Assembly: GCA_002500485.1 (NCBI GenBank)
Contig: DLRJ01000117.1
Span: 47,740 to 111,739, forward strand
Source: Dehalococcoidia bacterium UBA7891
GTDB taxonomy: Bacteria; Chloroflexota; Dehalococcoidia; Lucifugimonadales; UBA826
Direction of reading: 5' to 3'
Length of the DNA stretch: 64,000 bases
Shown here: positions 18,780-27,796 of the stretch, piece after piece
Layout: each line of letters begins with the position of its first letter
How positions within the stretch are numbered: the stretch's first letter is position 1
The notes under the pieces: model-generated
Database searches by the model: none
What the model saw: only the letters and a program-made list of their open reading frames with translations
Told to the model about the DNA's origin: nothing
Made by a program: the position numbers and the translations under genes

Positions 18780-19925
18780 ATGCACGAAGTATTTAGTGAT
18801 GCGATCAATGGATTAAGTAGGGGAGAGAAAGTGGTGGTGGCTACAGTTGTCCGGACAAAAGGTTCTACCCCACAAAAACCTGGGGCAAAATTACTGGTGC
18901 GAGAAGATGGTTCAGGGACAGGAACACTAGGAGGAGGATGTGTGGAGGGCGACATTTGGTTTGCTGCGAAGCAGTTAATGCAGGCAGGAGGGGGAACTGA
19001 ATACCGAGAGTATGAGTTAAACGAGGATTTAGCAGCAGAGGACGGGCTAGTTTGTGGTGGGACCATGTATTTTTTAATAGACCCGGTTTATTCTCCTGAT
19101 AGCTACCTTCCCTATGCCTCTGAGATAGATAAGGCGTATTCTGGGGTTGGTGCAGTGGCTTTGGCTACCGTGGTAAGAACTGGAAAAAAAGGTTATTCAA
19201 AAATAGGGGATAAATTGTTTGTTCGGGAAAACGGCGAAAGTGAAGGTTCTATTGGTGATGATAGTGAAGATGATCAAGCCAAGAATAAAGCTTTTGAGCT
19301 CATGATACACGGTAGAAATGAGTACGTGACTACAAAGTCGGGAACTGAGTATTTCATTGAGGCATATACAACACCGCCGCAACTGGTTATTTGTGGTGGA
19401 GGCCATGTTGCTCGTGCCCTGGCTTCTTTGGCGAAACCTTTGGAGTTTAGACTTTTCATTACTGATGATAGGGAAGAATTTGCAAATGACGACCGTTTTC
19501 CAGAGGCCGATATAATAATCTCTGAGACTCCCGAACAAGCTTTGCCACAATTACCAATCAACCCTAATACTTTCATTGTGGTTGCTACTCGCGGTCATAG
19601 GTACGATAACGTAGCCCTATTGGCTGCTGCCAAAACATCCGCGAAATATGTAGGGCTCATGGGGAGCAAAAGAAAAACTATATTGATATATGAGGACCTT
19701 ATTCGAGAAGGCTTGGAATATGATCGCCTTAATGAGATACGATCACCGATTGGATTGGATATAAGGGCCCGGACACCGGAAGAAATTGCAATTAGCATAA
19801 TGTCGGAGATCCTTATGTTCAGATTGGGAGGTTCTGGGGTAGCGATGAAACTAGATAAAAAACAGATTGATAGAATCAAAGCAAAAGTGAATCGGAATTC
19901 AAAGACCTTAGCAGAGACTACATAG
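18780..19925 (+). CDS. XdhC/CoxI family Mo-hydroxylase maturation protein
   Basis: A 381-residue XdhC-family protein. The N-terminal XdhC_CoxI domain has TKGSTPQKPGAK and GTLGGGCVEGD, and the C-terminal Rossmann part has VICGGGHVARAL and VGLMGSKRK. Members help insert the sulfurated molybdenum cofactor into xanthine dehydrogenase-type enzymes. Given the Mo-hydroxylase operon 8 kb away and the MocA-like gene directly downstream, it probably serves that enzyme. GGAGG sits just before ATG 18780. Confidence 0.92.
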   Translation: MHEVFSDAINGLSRGEKVVVATVVRTKGSTPQKPGAKLLVREDGSGTGTLGGGCVEGDIWFAAKQLMQAGGGTEYREYELNEDLAAEDGLVCGGTMYFLIDPVYSPDSYLPYASEIDKAYSGVGAVALATVVRTGKKGYSKIGDKLFVRENGESEGSIGDDSEDDQAKNKAFELMIHGRNEYVTTKSGTEYFIEAYTTPPQLVICGGGHVARALASLAKPLEFRLFITDDREEFANDDRFPEADIIISETPEQALPQLPINPNTFIVVATRGHRYDNVALLAAAKTSAKYVGLMGSKRKTILIYEDLIREGLEYDRLNEIRSPIGLDIRARTPEEIAISIMSEILMFRLGGSGVAMKLDKKQIDRIKAKVNRNSKTLAETT

Positions 19926-19935
19926 GTCATTAAAT

Positions 19936-20550
19936 TTGTTAATTACGGGTATAGTGACTTCCGCAGGTTTTTCCACAAGGATGGGTACAGTCAAGGCACT
20001 ATTACCATGGCGAGATACCAACTTAGTTTGTCATCAAGTGAGGGCCTTGCTGAAAGGGGGCTGCGGCCACGTGGTAATCGTTCTTGGTTATGAATGTGCC
20101 AGAATATCAGAGGAGATTCAGAAGGAGTTTCCAGAAAATTCACCAATCACCTTAACCTGTAACGTAGACTATGAGACAGGCCGGGCTTCAACTATAAGAC
20201 AGGGTATTCTCTCGTCTCCAAAAGATTCAAGTGGTTTTTTGTTGATAGGTGTTGATCAACCAACATCTGGTCATATTGTCGCTCGGATTATAAAAGAACA
20301 TGAGGCAACTAGAATGCCGATAAGTTCGCCTAGATATAAGGGAAAAGGGGGACATCCAGTCTTGTTTGCAAACACTTTGAAAGATGAATTGTTAGAAATT
20401 AATGATGAAACATTAGGATTGAAACCTGTTTTTGAGAACTACAGGTCTCGTTTAAACAGAATTGATTTTAAAACCGATCAGGTGCGATTGGATTTGAACG
20501 ACTATGAATCCTATCTCCACGGCTACGAGTTGTTCGGCAACAAGACATGA
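19936..20550 (+). CDS. Molybdenum cofactor cytidylyltransferase-like NTP transferase (MocA type)
   Basis: This 204-residue nucleotidyltransferase has the signature SAGFSTRMG near 9-17 followed by K20 and LLPW, as in MobA/MocA/CoxI-associated transferases. The GVDQPTSGH motif corresponds to the metal-binding D-QP of MocA. It presumably attaches CMP (or another nucleotide) to molybdopterin for the Mo hydroxylase. It follows the XdhC-family gene after 10 bases and begins with TTG (19936). Confidence 0.88.
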   Translation: MLITGIVTSAGFSTRMGTVKALLPWRDTNLVCHQVRALLKGGCGHVVIVLGYECARISEEIQKEFPENSPITLTCNVDYETGRASTIRQGILSSPKDSSGFLLIGVDQPTSGHIVARIIKEHEATRMPISSPRYKGKGGHPVLFANTLKDELLEINDETLGLKPVFENYRSRLNRIDFKTDQVRLDLNDYESYLHGYELFGNKT

Positions 20551-20568
20551 ATCCTGTTTGGACCGATT

Positions 20569-22467
20569 TCACTCAACCCATCTGCTTATAGCTCTGTCTA
20601 GTTTGATATTCAAATCTTCGTGTTCTTGTCCTAACACAGTTATCCTATCTAAATTGCCAGTGTTAGAAGCCTCTTGAAGTGCCTTTTCCAAATTTTCAAT
20701 TTGAGACTCCAAATCAGAGATTAGCTTTTCATGATCTTCTTTTCGAGAAGCAGCGTTACGGTTTGGATTGGTGCCATTTAATTTTGGTATAGGCTTGGAC
20801 CGCGATGATTTCTTGGGTGGAGGCAACTGGACAGGTTTTTCTTTTTCTTTTGTTGAACTGTCAGAATTAGACTCCTTCAGTAAATCTTGGTAAGACCCTG
20901 CGAAATGTCGGACAGATCCCTCAGCTATGATTAAAAGGTTGTCAGCCAATAGAGATATTAGATGACGATCATGGGATACAAATATTGTAGTTCCCCCAAA
21001 TACCTGCAGCATATCTTCAAGTGCTTCGCGACTTAATATGTCGAGATGTGTAGTGGGTTCGTCTAACACGAGTACATTTGGTTCAGTTATTAGTAGTCTG
21101 CTTAAAGCTAACCTTCCTCTTTCTCCCCCGCTTAAGGAAGATACTTGGTCGTAAATCTCTTCCCCAGTGAAAAGGAACCGGGCAAGGAAGCTTCTTGCCT
21201 CACCGATAGACAAATTTTTAATTTCTAACAGTGCATCAAGCACTGTCATATGACTAGGTATCTCGTCGGAGCCTTGACGGAAATATCCTACCTTTACGTT
21301 ATGTCCCAGATTTGATGAACCAGACAAAGCTGGAAGGCTTCCAATAATTGTTTTTAATAAGGTAGTTTTACCTATTCCATTATTCCCAATTATTGCTGTA
21401 GTAGTTCCTCGTTCTATTTCAATGTCTGGGACTTCAAATAATTTGACGCTATGTTGCTCGGTTGAAAAACCGACTTCTAGTCCATTGGTGCTAATTACAG
21501 TTTTCCCTGTACGAGTTGCAAACCCGGAGGTGATGGACACGTTTTGTTCAGTGGATGGAGCTTCTATTCTTTCTATCCTTCCAAGCTTTTTTGCTCTTCC
21601 TCTAGCTTCTTTAGATCTTTGCCCAGCATGATAACGAGCAATGAAATCTTGCTCTCTTTTTATGTATTCTTGTTGCCGGATATACTCCTTAGCAAACCTG
21701 GCATCTTCTTCAGATTTAAGGAGTTTGTATTTTGAATAATTTCCACGGTACGTTTTTAATCGGCAATTATCTATTTCCCAGATGTCCGAAGCTACACGAT
21801 CGAGGAAAAATCTGTCGTGCGAAACAACCATAAATGCATTTGCTGATCTGTTTAAAAAATCTTCAAGCCATTCGAGTCCTTTGAAGTCCAGATAGTTTGT
21901 TGGCTCATCTAAAACTAAAAGGTCTGGGTCTGCTAATAGAGCAGTTGCTAAAGCAGCCCGTGTTCTCTCACCCCCACTTGCATCTGATACTAATGTGTCT
22001 AGATTGGTGTCACTTAACCCCACTCCATCTACGACCCTGTCCATTCGATTTTGGTAATCATAACCACCAAGCGCTTCGTATTTATCCAAAAGCGTCGAAT
22101 ATTTCTTTTCAGCTTGTGTTCTTTCAACTCCCTCTGAGTCTTGTATGGCGAAAGCATTGGTTTCCATATCTTTTTCTAATTGAATTAAATGTTGGAAAGC
22201 CTGGCCAATTTGATCTTTCAAAGTACCACCTCCCGACTGTAATGCCGTTTGTGGGACATAACCCACCCGAAGAGAGTCTGACTTGAAAATATCGCCACCG
22301 TCGTAATCCTGTATCCCCAACAAAACCCGAATCAGAGAAGTTTTTCCACTTCCATTTGGACCGACTATCCCGATATGGGCCTTTTCATTGACCTGCAAGG
22401 TAACATCAGAAAAAATTTCGATATCTGCGTAGTGTAGATTTAGTTGTGAGGCCCCTAGTAACGACAT
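20569..22467 (-). CDS. ABC-F family ATPase (EttA/Uup/translation factor type)
   Basis: A 632-residue protein with two ABC cassettes and no membrane segment. The Walker A motifs are GPNGSGKTSL and GNNGIGKTTL. The signatures are ASGGERTRAALA and LSGGERGRLALS. A charged linker of about 80 residues lies between them, and a C-terminal coiled coil of Lys/Glu-rich sequence follows from about 540. These features mark ABC-F proteins, which act on ribosomes in translation or antibiotic protection. The exact subtype cannot be fixed here. Confidence 0.92.
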   Translation of the reverse strand: MSLLGASQLNLHYADIEIFSDVTLQVNEKAHIGIVGPNGSGKTSLIRVLLGIQDYDGGDIFKSDSLRVGYVPQTALQSGGGTLKDQIGQAFQHLIQLEKDMETNAFAIQDSEGVERTQAEKKYSTLLDKYEALGGYDYQNRMDRVVDGVGLSDTNLDTLVSDASGGERTRAALATALLADPDLLVLDEPTNYLDFKGLEWLEDFLNRSANAFMVVSHDRFFLDRVASDIWEIDNCRLKTYRGNYSKYKLLKSEEDARFAKEYIRQQEYIKREQDFIARYHAGQRSKEARGRAKKLGRIERIEAPSTEQNVSITSGFATRTGKTVISTNGLEVGFSTEQHSVKLFEVPDIEIERGTTTAIIGNNGIGKTTLLKTIIGSLPALSGSSNLGHNVKVGYFRQGSDEIPSHMTVLDALLEIKNLSIGEARSFLARFLFTGEEIYDQVSSLSGGERGRLALSRLLITEPNVLVLDEPTTHLDILSREALEDMLQVFGGTTIFVSHDRHLISLLADNLLIIAEGSVRHFAGSYQDLLKESNSDSSTKEKEKPVQLPPPKKSSRSKPIPKLNGTNPNRNAASRKEDHEKLISDLESQIENLEKALQEASNTGNLDRITVLGQEHEDLNIKLDRAISRWVE

Positions 22468-22577
22468 AAATTCACTGGAATAATCTTCGATTCATGGAAT
22501 TAGTAATAAAATAGAATTAATTTTTTTTTCAGTGCTTTTTATTCTATAGCTAAAATAAAAGTTTGGGTGGATTGGAT

Positions 22578-22763
22578 ATGCCTTTTTTATTTACGATTTT
22601 GAGTCATCATTCAGAACCAGGAGACCCAGATCTGATGAGCTGGGTAATAGATACAGTAAAACATTTGGTTGGTGGGGACTCTACTTTAGCTTTACTGGTT
22701 CTTTTTTTAATGATTCTTATGGTGCCTTTTGGGATTGTGGCAGCATATAAACTATTTTTTTAA
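22578..22763 (+). CDS. Small single-pass membrane protein
   Basis: A 61-residue protein ending in one clear membrane segment (about 40-59, ALLVLFLMILMVPFGIVAAY), with a short N-terminal amphipathic part. I do not recognise the family. The ATG at 22578 is preceded by GGTGG seven bases upstream. An in-frame TTG at 22563 is a weaker start. It lies alone between the ABC-F gene and the PspAB-HtpX pair, convergent to the latter. Confidence 0.6.
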   Translation: MPFLFTILSHHSEPGDPDLMSWVIDTVKHLVGGDSTLALLVLFLMILMVPFGIVAAYKLFF

Positions 22764-22776
22764 CAAATGTGAGCCA

Positions 22777-23355
22777 CTAAATAGGTACATCAGAGAGGGA
22801 ATACCAATTTTCGTGTGGTTCTAATGGGATCCCTATTGAGGCAATCCGATCACCGATTTTCATTTCTAATTCATTGTCCCTCATGTCATGTCCCAATGGT
22901 ACCAATGGATAGAATTTTGATGTCCTGTAGTTGCATATGCAATAAAATGATTGATCTCCTATAGTCCCTTTAAAAACTGCGGCTGTCATATTTTCTCCTA
23001 ACCCCAGATTGGCTATATGGGAGCTGATGGCGTTTATATCATCGACCATTTTTTGATTGTTAGTACTTTCGAATATTATCCAACAACTGTTGTACGTTTC
23101 AGATTTCAAACCCTGAAGTGGTGTTCTCATTGTCGACATGAACAATTCTTTATCTAACTCTTTGAGAGATGACTTTATGTCGGTGAAAAAAGGATGATCA
23201 TTGGCATTTAGCAATAATGTTGATTCCCCTGAGAGATTTATATCTTTTTTCCCATTGGTATCTCGATTTGTGATCCGCAGGACCGTTGATAAAATATCGG
23301 ATTCGTTGGACTCAGGGCTATCTGGTTTTTTAAAAAGAGTTCTAAATAATCTCAC
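22777..23355 (-). CDS. PspA-associated protein PspAB-like
   Basis: A 192-residue cytosolic protein. It has the family features I recall for PspAB: an MRLFRTLF start, a LGLGENMTAAVF-like central stretch, a NYRTSKFYPLVP segment, a RDNELEMKI stretch and a PLEPHENWYSL tail. PspAB genes typically sit next to htpX, as here (10 bases away), and act in membrane-stress responses with PspA-type proteins. The GTG start at 23355 is preceded by AAGGGA. The call rests on motif memory and context. Confidence 0.72.
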   Translation of the reverse strand: MRLFRTLFKKPDSPESNESDILSTVLRITNRDTNGKKDINLSGESTLLLNANDHPFFTDIKSSLKELDKELFMSTMRTPLQGLKSETYNSCWIIFESTNNQKMVDDINAISSHIANLGLGENMTAAVFKGTIGDQSFYCICNYRTSKFYPLVPLGHDMRDNELEMKIGDRIASIGIPLEPHENWYSLSDVPI

Positions 23356-23365
23356 GGGATCCCTT

Positions 23366-24292
23366 CTACCTGAGAAGATGCCAATTCTGCTGTTGCATTT
23401 CCATTAATCGTGCCACTCTTATTTCTGTAGGTGGGTGTGAGGACATCAAGGATGCGATCGCATTTCCTTGTAATGCGGGGATTATGAAAAATGCGTTGGC
23501 ATGTTCCACTTGTCGTAGATCTTTTTCTGGAATTTGTGCTATCTGGCCACTAATTTTCTTGAGAGCGGATGCAAGGTTTGTGGGACTACCAGTCATGATT
23601 GCACCTTCTCTGTCGGCTGCGAGTTCCCTGTACCTGGAAAGCGTACTTATAAGCAATTGGCTGATGAAGTAAATGATTATTACTCCAATGTAAACAACCA
23701 TCATCATGGCCATAGCTTGGCCTCCATTGCCCTGTCGCCTATGACCTCCAAAACCTCCGAATAGACTCATCCAGAAGAGCATTTGCATCAAAAAACCAGC
23801 AACCACTACTATCAAACTTGCCCAGGTCATAACCATAACATCGCGATTCTTAATATGGGCTAACTCATGACCGATCACCCCTTCTAATTCTTTATCGTTT
23901 AGCTTGCTCAATAGTCCTGTTGTGACCGCGACTGTGGCATGCTTCGGGCTCCTACCGGTAGCGAATGCGTTAGGCGCTTCCATCTCCATTATTGCGACTG
24001 TTCGTGGTTTTGGAATTCCGCCTATTTTAGAAAGTCTTTCTATCATTTCATGTAACTTGGGTTGCTCTTCTTTAGTAACAGCTTTGGCTTTAGTTGTTTT
24101 CAGAACAAGCTTATCGGACATGAAATATTGAAAAAAAACCATTCCAATCCCAATCACAAATACAAAAATAGGATTCAGTCCTGAAATTAGAAGTAAGCCA
24201 AAAAGAGCTAAATAGGCTACCAACAGCATCAATCCTGTTGCTAGCATCCTAATCGTTAACTGATGGTCTTTACCAATTGAATTTCGCTGCAT
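23366..24292 (-). CDS. htpX: Membrane-bound zinc metalloprotease HtpX
   Basis: A 308-residue M48-family protease with two N-terminal membrane segments and the zinc site HELAH. The third ligand glutamate lies in RYRELAADREGA, and a further membrane pair sits between the motifs. It degrades damaged membrane proteins. A TTG at 24304 is an in-frame alternative, but ATG 24292 gives the typical N-terminus. It precedes the PspAB-like gene in transcription, forming a membrane-stress pair. Confidence 0.95.
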   Translation of the reverse strand: MQRNSIGKDHQLTIRMLATGLMLLVAYLALFGLLLISGLNPIFVFVIGIGMVFFQYFMSDKLVLKTTKAKAVTKEEQPKLHEMIERLSKIGGIPKPRTVAIMEMEAPNAFATGRSPKHATVAVTTGLLSKLNDKELEGVIGHELAHIKNRDVMVMTWASLIVVVAGFLMQMLFWMSLFGGFGGHRRQGNGGQAMAMMMVVYIGVIIIYFISQLLISTLSRYRELAADREGAIMTGSPTNLASALKKISGQIAQIPEKDLRQVEHANAFFIIPALQGNAIASLMSSHPPTEIRVARLMEMQQQNWHLLR

Positions 24293-24448
24293 CGTGATTA
24301 GCAACCTGAGGGTGATTAAATTTAAACTATATATTATATTATAGTAGCTATTTTAGTTTGTGCTATTTTCAAAAATGGATCATTATCAAATGGCTTGTAG
24401 AATTGCACCTTTAGGTTAAGGAAATCCATTTCGTTAAGGAAGATTAAA

Positions 24449-25483
24449 GTGGCCTGGAAAACTATTGGTCAACCTAATTCCATAGATCGTATTTCTAGAG
24501 CTGTCGTGTTAGATAGACTCTCACATGCCTATTTAATCTGTGGTATGGATGGTATTGGAAAGGTCACCTTTGCGCAGGATATAGCAAAAGTTGCGAATTG
24601 CCTTGAAATGCCTAAATCTTCGGGGCCTTGCGGGTCATGCAACCAGTGCATACGTATCGATTCCCATAATCACACAGATGTATTTATTTACGATGTAAAA
24701 AAAGACTTGGATGAGGTAGGCCGAACCACCACAATGGTCACCATTGATCAATTAAGAGAAGATTTTTTAAGACAGGTTCACCGGAAACCATATGAAGGCC
24801 GCACCCGAATTTTCATTATTTCATCCATTGAAAGTATGAGATCAGAACAATCCAATATTCTGCTAAAAACGTTAGAAGAACCTCCAGATGATGTTGTAAT
24901 TATATTGCTGGCGCGTGATGCATCGAATCTTCTGAGTACTATTGTGTCAAGATGCCAGGTTCTTAATTTGGACCCAGTTGGTGAGTTAGAAATATTGGAA
25001 TATTTAGGTGAATGTGAATTAGGACCAGAAGTCCCCATTCAAGAGATAGCAAAGCTTTCGCGCGGGAGACCAGAATGGGCTTATCGAGCAGCCATAAACC
25101 CTGAAATATTACATATATTGGAAGATAAATTGAATCAGTTTGTAGGGTGTTTAATTGGTAGTTTGGAGCAACGGTTTAAATTGTCGAAGGATTTATCAAC
25201 TCAGTTTTTTCGTGACCGCGATGGGGTATATGAATTTTTGGATATAGCAATGACCTGGACTAGGGATGTGTTGCTCTCTAGCAGTGAGAGAGCAGGAGAT
25301 ATAGTAAATATTTCCCATAAAGAGCGAATTCACGAGTTTTCTAAAATGTTATCGACCACAGATATTTTGAACATTTTAAAACTTATTAGGATGACTCTCG
25401 GCAACTTAAGGAAAAACGTTACTCCGAGTCTGGTTTTGGATAATTTTATGTTAAAACTTCCGGTCGCTACATCATTAACCTGA
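24449..25483 (+). CDS. holB: DNA polymerase III delta-prime subunit (clamp loader)
   Basis: A 344-residue clamp-loader subunit with an AAA+ module. Walker A is GMDGIGKVTF, zinc cysteines appear in PCGSCNQC, and the SNILLKTLEEPP and STIVSRCQ motifs are typical of delta-prime and tau/gamma. It acts in loading the sliding clamp. GTG start at 24449. Divergent from htpX. Confidence 0.9.
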   Translation: MAWKTIGQPNSIDRISRAVVLDRLSHAYLICGMDGIGKVTFAQDIAKVANCLEMPKSSGPCGSCNQCIRIDSHNHTDVFIYDVKKDLDEVGRTTTMVTIDQLREDFLRQVHRKPYEGRTRIFIISSIESMRSEQSNILLKTLEEPPDDVVIILLARDASNLLSTIVSRCQVLNLDPVGELEILEYLGECELGPEVPIQEIAKLSRGRPEWAYRAAINPEILHILEDKLNQFVGCLIGSLEQRFKLSKDLSTQFFRDRDGVYEFLDIAMTWTRDVLLSSSERAGDIVNISHKERIHEFSKMLSTTDILNILKLIRMTLGNLRKNVTPSLVLDNFMLKLPVATSLT

Positions 25484-25507
25484 CAATTTTCCTGTTTATA
25501 GGTTAAT
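25474..25507. terminator. Probable bidirectional terminator between holB and the HNH gene
   Basis: The 8-base arms ATTAACCT and AGGTTAAT flank an 18-base loop and are followed on the plus strand by a T run (ATTTTTCC). The hairpin overlaps the end of holB and the end of the convergent HNH gene. Confidence 0.45.
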
Positions 25508-26030
25508 TTTTCCAGGGGATAAATGGAGACCACTCATCTTCTAGTTTCCTATGATAGAAAATATAATATGGATTTGGTTTCGGAGCCAATGGTGCCCTCA
25601 GTAGAGTCATTTGAGCTTCTCTCGGTGTTTTTTCAGCCTTGTTGTGGTTGCAGGTCATACATGCACTCACAACATTTTCCCATTCATGTTTACCATTTCT
25701 TGAACGAGGTCTAATGTGGTCAATAGTCAGCTTCTTAGTTGAGATGCCGCAATATTGGCATGTGAAATTATCTCTATAAAATAATGCTTGCCGAGATAGC
25801 CTTCTTTCAACCATTGGCTTTTTGACCATATAGTAGAGTCTAACCACGGACGGCATTGGAAACGCTGCGCTTGAACTCCTTATTTCTCCTCGACCGTTTA
25901 TTATAAGTTCTGCCTTTCCTCTGCCCATTAATACGATTGCTCTTCTCACACTGCAAATGTTTAATGGCTGGTAATTTTGGTTCAGAACTAACACGGGTGA
26001 TTCTATTGTGGGAGCTGTAGCTGTAGCCAT
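25503..26030 (-). CDS. HNH endonuclease family protein
   Basis: A 175-residue protein with an HNH/McrA-type nuclease core. CxxC (C91, C94) is followed by the H-box LTIDHIRPRS (D104, H105), then ENVVSACMTCNHN with a second CxxC and the metal-binding His/Asn. The N-terminal ~80 residues (PVLVLNQNYQPLNICSVRRA) belong to a family of stand-alone HNH proteins common in Chloroflexota, Actinobacteria and cyanobacteria, whose role is unknown. It starts six bases after the CvpA gene, so it is co-transcribed. Confidence 0.9.
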   Translation of the reverse strand: MATATAPTIESPVLVLNQNYQPLNICSVRRAIVLMGRGKAELIINGRGEIRSSSAAFPMPSVVRLYYMVKKPMVERRLSRQALFYRDNFTCQYCGISTKKLTIDHIRPRSRNGKHEWENVVSACMTCNHNKAEKTPREAQMTLLRAPLAPKPNPYYIFYHRKLEDEWSPFIPWKN

Positions 26031-26036
26031 CCCTGT

Positions 26037-26717
26037 TTAATCTAACTTTGAATCAAGTATTTTTATGGCAGTCATGTAGTCAGAGGGGATAATTCCCAAA
26101 GCATTATCCGGTGTAATTTCCAAAATATTTACAAAAACAGGAGCTATTCTGGAGTCTAGTAGAGCAGTTTCTATTGAGGTTCTGGTATTTTCAATTTTTG
26201 CGTCAATACCCTCTATCGAAATGACTTCTCCAGCAGAAATAAGAGATGAGCCAGGCAATTCGGGAATCTCATGAAAGTCATATGCCAGTCGTGTAAGACC
26301 TGAAATAGTGATAAAAGAGATAATCACACCGATTATCAATCCAAGTACAATGCCGGCTATTCTACCCATTCCAAGGGTAGCAATGTCTAAAACTGCTAGA
26401 AGAGGTCCAACAAACTTTAGGACTATATTAGTGATGATAAGTAAGAGAATGAGCACAACTACAAAAGCCGCAACAGTTGCAATCGTATCGACACCCAGAT
26501 TAATTCCACTTAATTCACTTAGGGCCTTCGCTGAAGAAGAATTGAAACCTAAGGCATCTCCGATAAATTCTCCGACAAACTGTGAAACGGCACCAGAAAT
26601 TCTCCAGCCCACCAGTATCGCGATTCCATAAATGCCGGCCACAAATATTCCGGTCTTGAGACCCCAAAGCATGGACGCAATTAGGATTCCCAGTATGACA
26701 AAATCTAGCCAGTTCAT
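26037..26717 (-). CDS. CvpA family membrane protein
   Basis: A 226-residue protein with four predicted hydrophobic segments (about 5-45, 80-110 and 115-145, some paired), opening with MNWLDFVILGILIASMLWGL as in CvpA/colicin V production proteins. The C-terminal part is soluble. The family influences envelope integrity. It lies upstream of the HNH gene on the same strand. Confidence 0.85.
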   Translation of the reverse strand: MNWLDFVILGILIASMLWGLKTGIFVAGIYGIAILVGWRISGAVSQFVGEFIGDALGFNSSSAKALSELSGINLGVDTIATVAAFVVVLILLLIITNIVLKFVGPLLAVLDIATLGMGRIAGIVLGLIIGVIISFITISGLTRLAYDFHEIPELPGSSLISAGEVISIEGIDAKIENTRTSIETALLDSRIAPVFVNILEITPDNALGIIPSDYMTAIKILDSKLD

Positions 26718-26794
26718 ATTCTTACCTTCTTCAAATTAGGCTTTCCAAGGAAGTAGGTGCAGTTTAGCATACGGCTCGTGAAATATTGGGCTAC

Positions 26795-27733
26795 CTAATT
26801 TCGTGGGGGTTCAACGGGTACTGGGTTTATGAGACCACTTCCTAGAGAGATCGGTATCAACTGATCTAACTCATCTAAAGTCCATCTCCCATCTTTATGT
26901 ATGCTTTTTATTACGTGCCGTGGAGAATAAAGCGACAATGCCCAGCCACTGGTACCAAAAACTTGTCCTGTGATACCATCCGCGGCTTCAGAACAGAGGT
27001 AGACTACCTTTGGTGCATTGTTACCAGGATCTCTATATTCTGGAGGTGGTTCAGACGGGTCTGCAGTTGCTAAACCGACTGCTTCTCTCTGATCCTGTCT
27101 CAACTGCCTCGTCGATTGAGGGACCGTATCTGTCATTCTAGTAGACCCCCCAGGATAGACGGCATTCACCATGATATTAAAGGGTTCGAGTTCCTTTGAC
27201 ACAGCCCTTGTGAATCCAACCATACCTTCCTTGGCTGCAGCATAATTACCTTGGCCTGAGGCACCTAATCCGGATCCAGAGGAAAATAATACGATTCTGC
27301 CGTATTTGTTTTTGATCATGTGAGGGACTACATTCCTTACCATATTGAAGGCCCCGTACAGGTGGACTTGTAATACTAGGTCCCATTCCTCCTCAGTCAT
27401 ATTAAATATCATCCTGTCCCTCAATATGCCTGCTGGATGACAAAGTATGTCCACTGTCCCAAAAGTGTCTACAGCTTTTTCGACAATTTTAGCGGCACTA
27501 TGAAAATCTGCTACTGAGTCATATGACGCAACAGCCTCTCCACCTTCGGCCTTTATTTCATCAACTACTAAATCTGCGGGAGTCGCAGAATCACCGGTGC
27601 CATCAACTGATCCCCCAAGGTCATTAACTACAACTTTGGCACCGTCCCTTGCTAACCAAAGTGCGACTTCCCTTCCTATGCCTCGGCCGGCCCCTGTTAC
27701 TATTGCTACTTTTCCTTCGACCCTCTTAGTCAC
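26795..27733 (-). CDS. SDR oxidoreductase (MFE-type 3-hydroxyacyl-CoA dehydrogenase-like)
   Basis: A 312-residue short-chain dehydrogenase. The cofactor motif is TGAGRGIG (13-20). The catalytic set is S151, Y164 and K168 (YAAAK). An NDLGG loop and a long C-terminal part resemble the dehydrogenase unit of peroxisomal multifunctional enzyme 2. It probably oxidises a 3-hydroxyacyl-CoA or similar alcohol with NAD(P). Its sister gene lies directly upstream and aligns without gaps to residue 170. Confidence 0.88.
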   Translation of the reverse strand: MTKRVEGKVAIVTGAGRGIGREVALWLARDGAKVVVNDLGGSVDGTGDSATPADLVVDEIKAEGGEAVASYDSVADFHSAAKIVEKAVDTFGTVDILCHPAGILRDRMIFNMTEEEWDLVLQVHLYGAFNMVRNVVPHMIKNKYGRIVLFSSGSGLGASGQGNYAAAKEGMVGFTRAVSKELEPFNIMVNAVYPGGSTRMTDTVPQSTRQLRQDQREAVGLATADPSEPPPEYRDPGNNAPKVVYLCSEAADGITGQVFGTSGWALSLYSPRHVIKSIHKDGRWTLDELDQLIPISLGSGLINPVPVEPPRN

Positions 27734-27796
27734 CTTTTCACCTCTTCGTTTGCTTTTTTTTCATGTTCATCAAAATTGGTTCGGAAGAAATTGATT

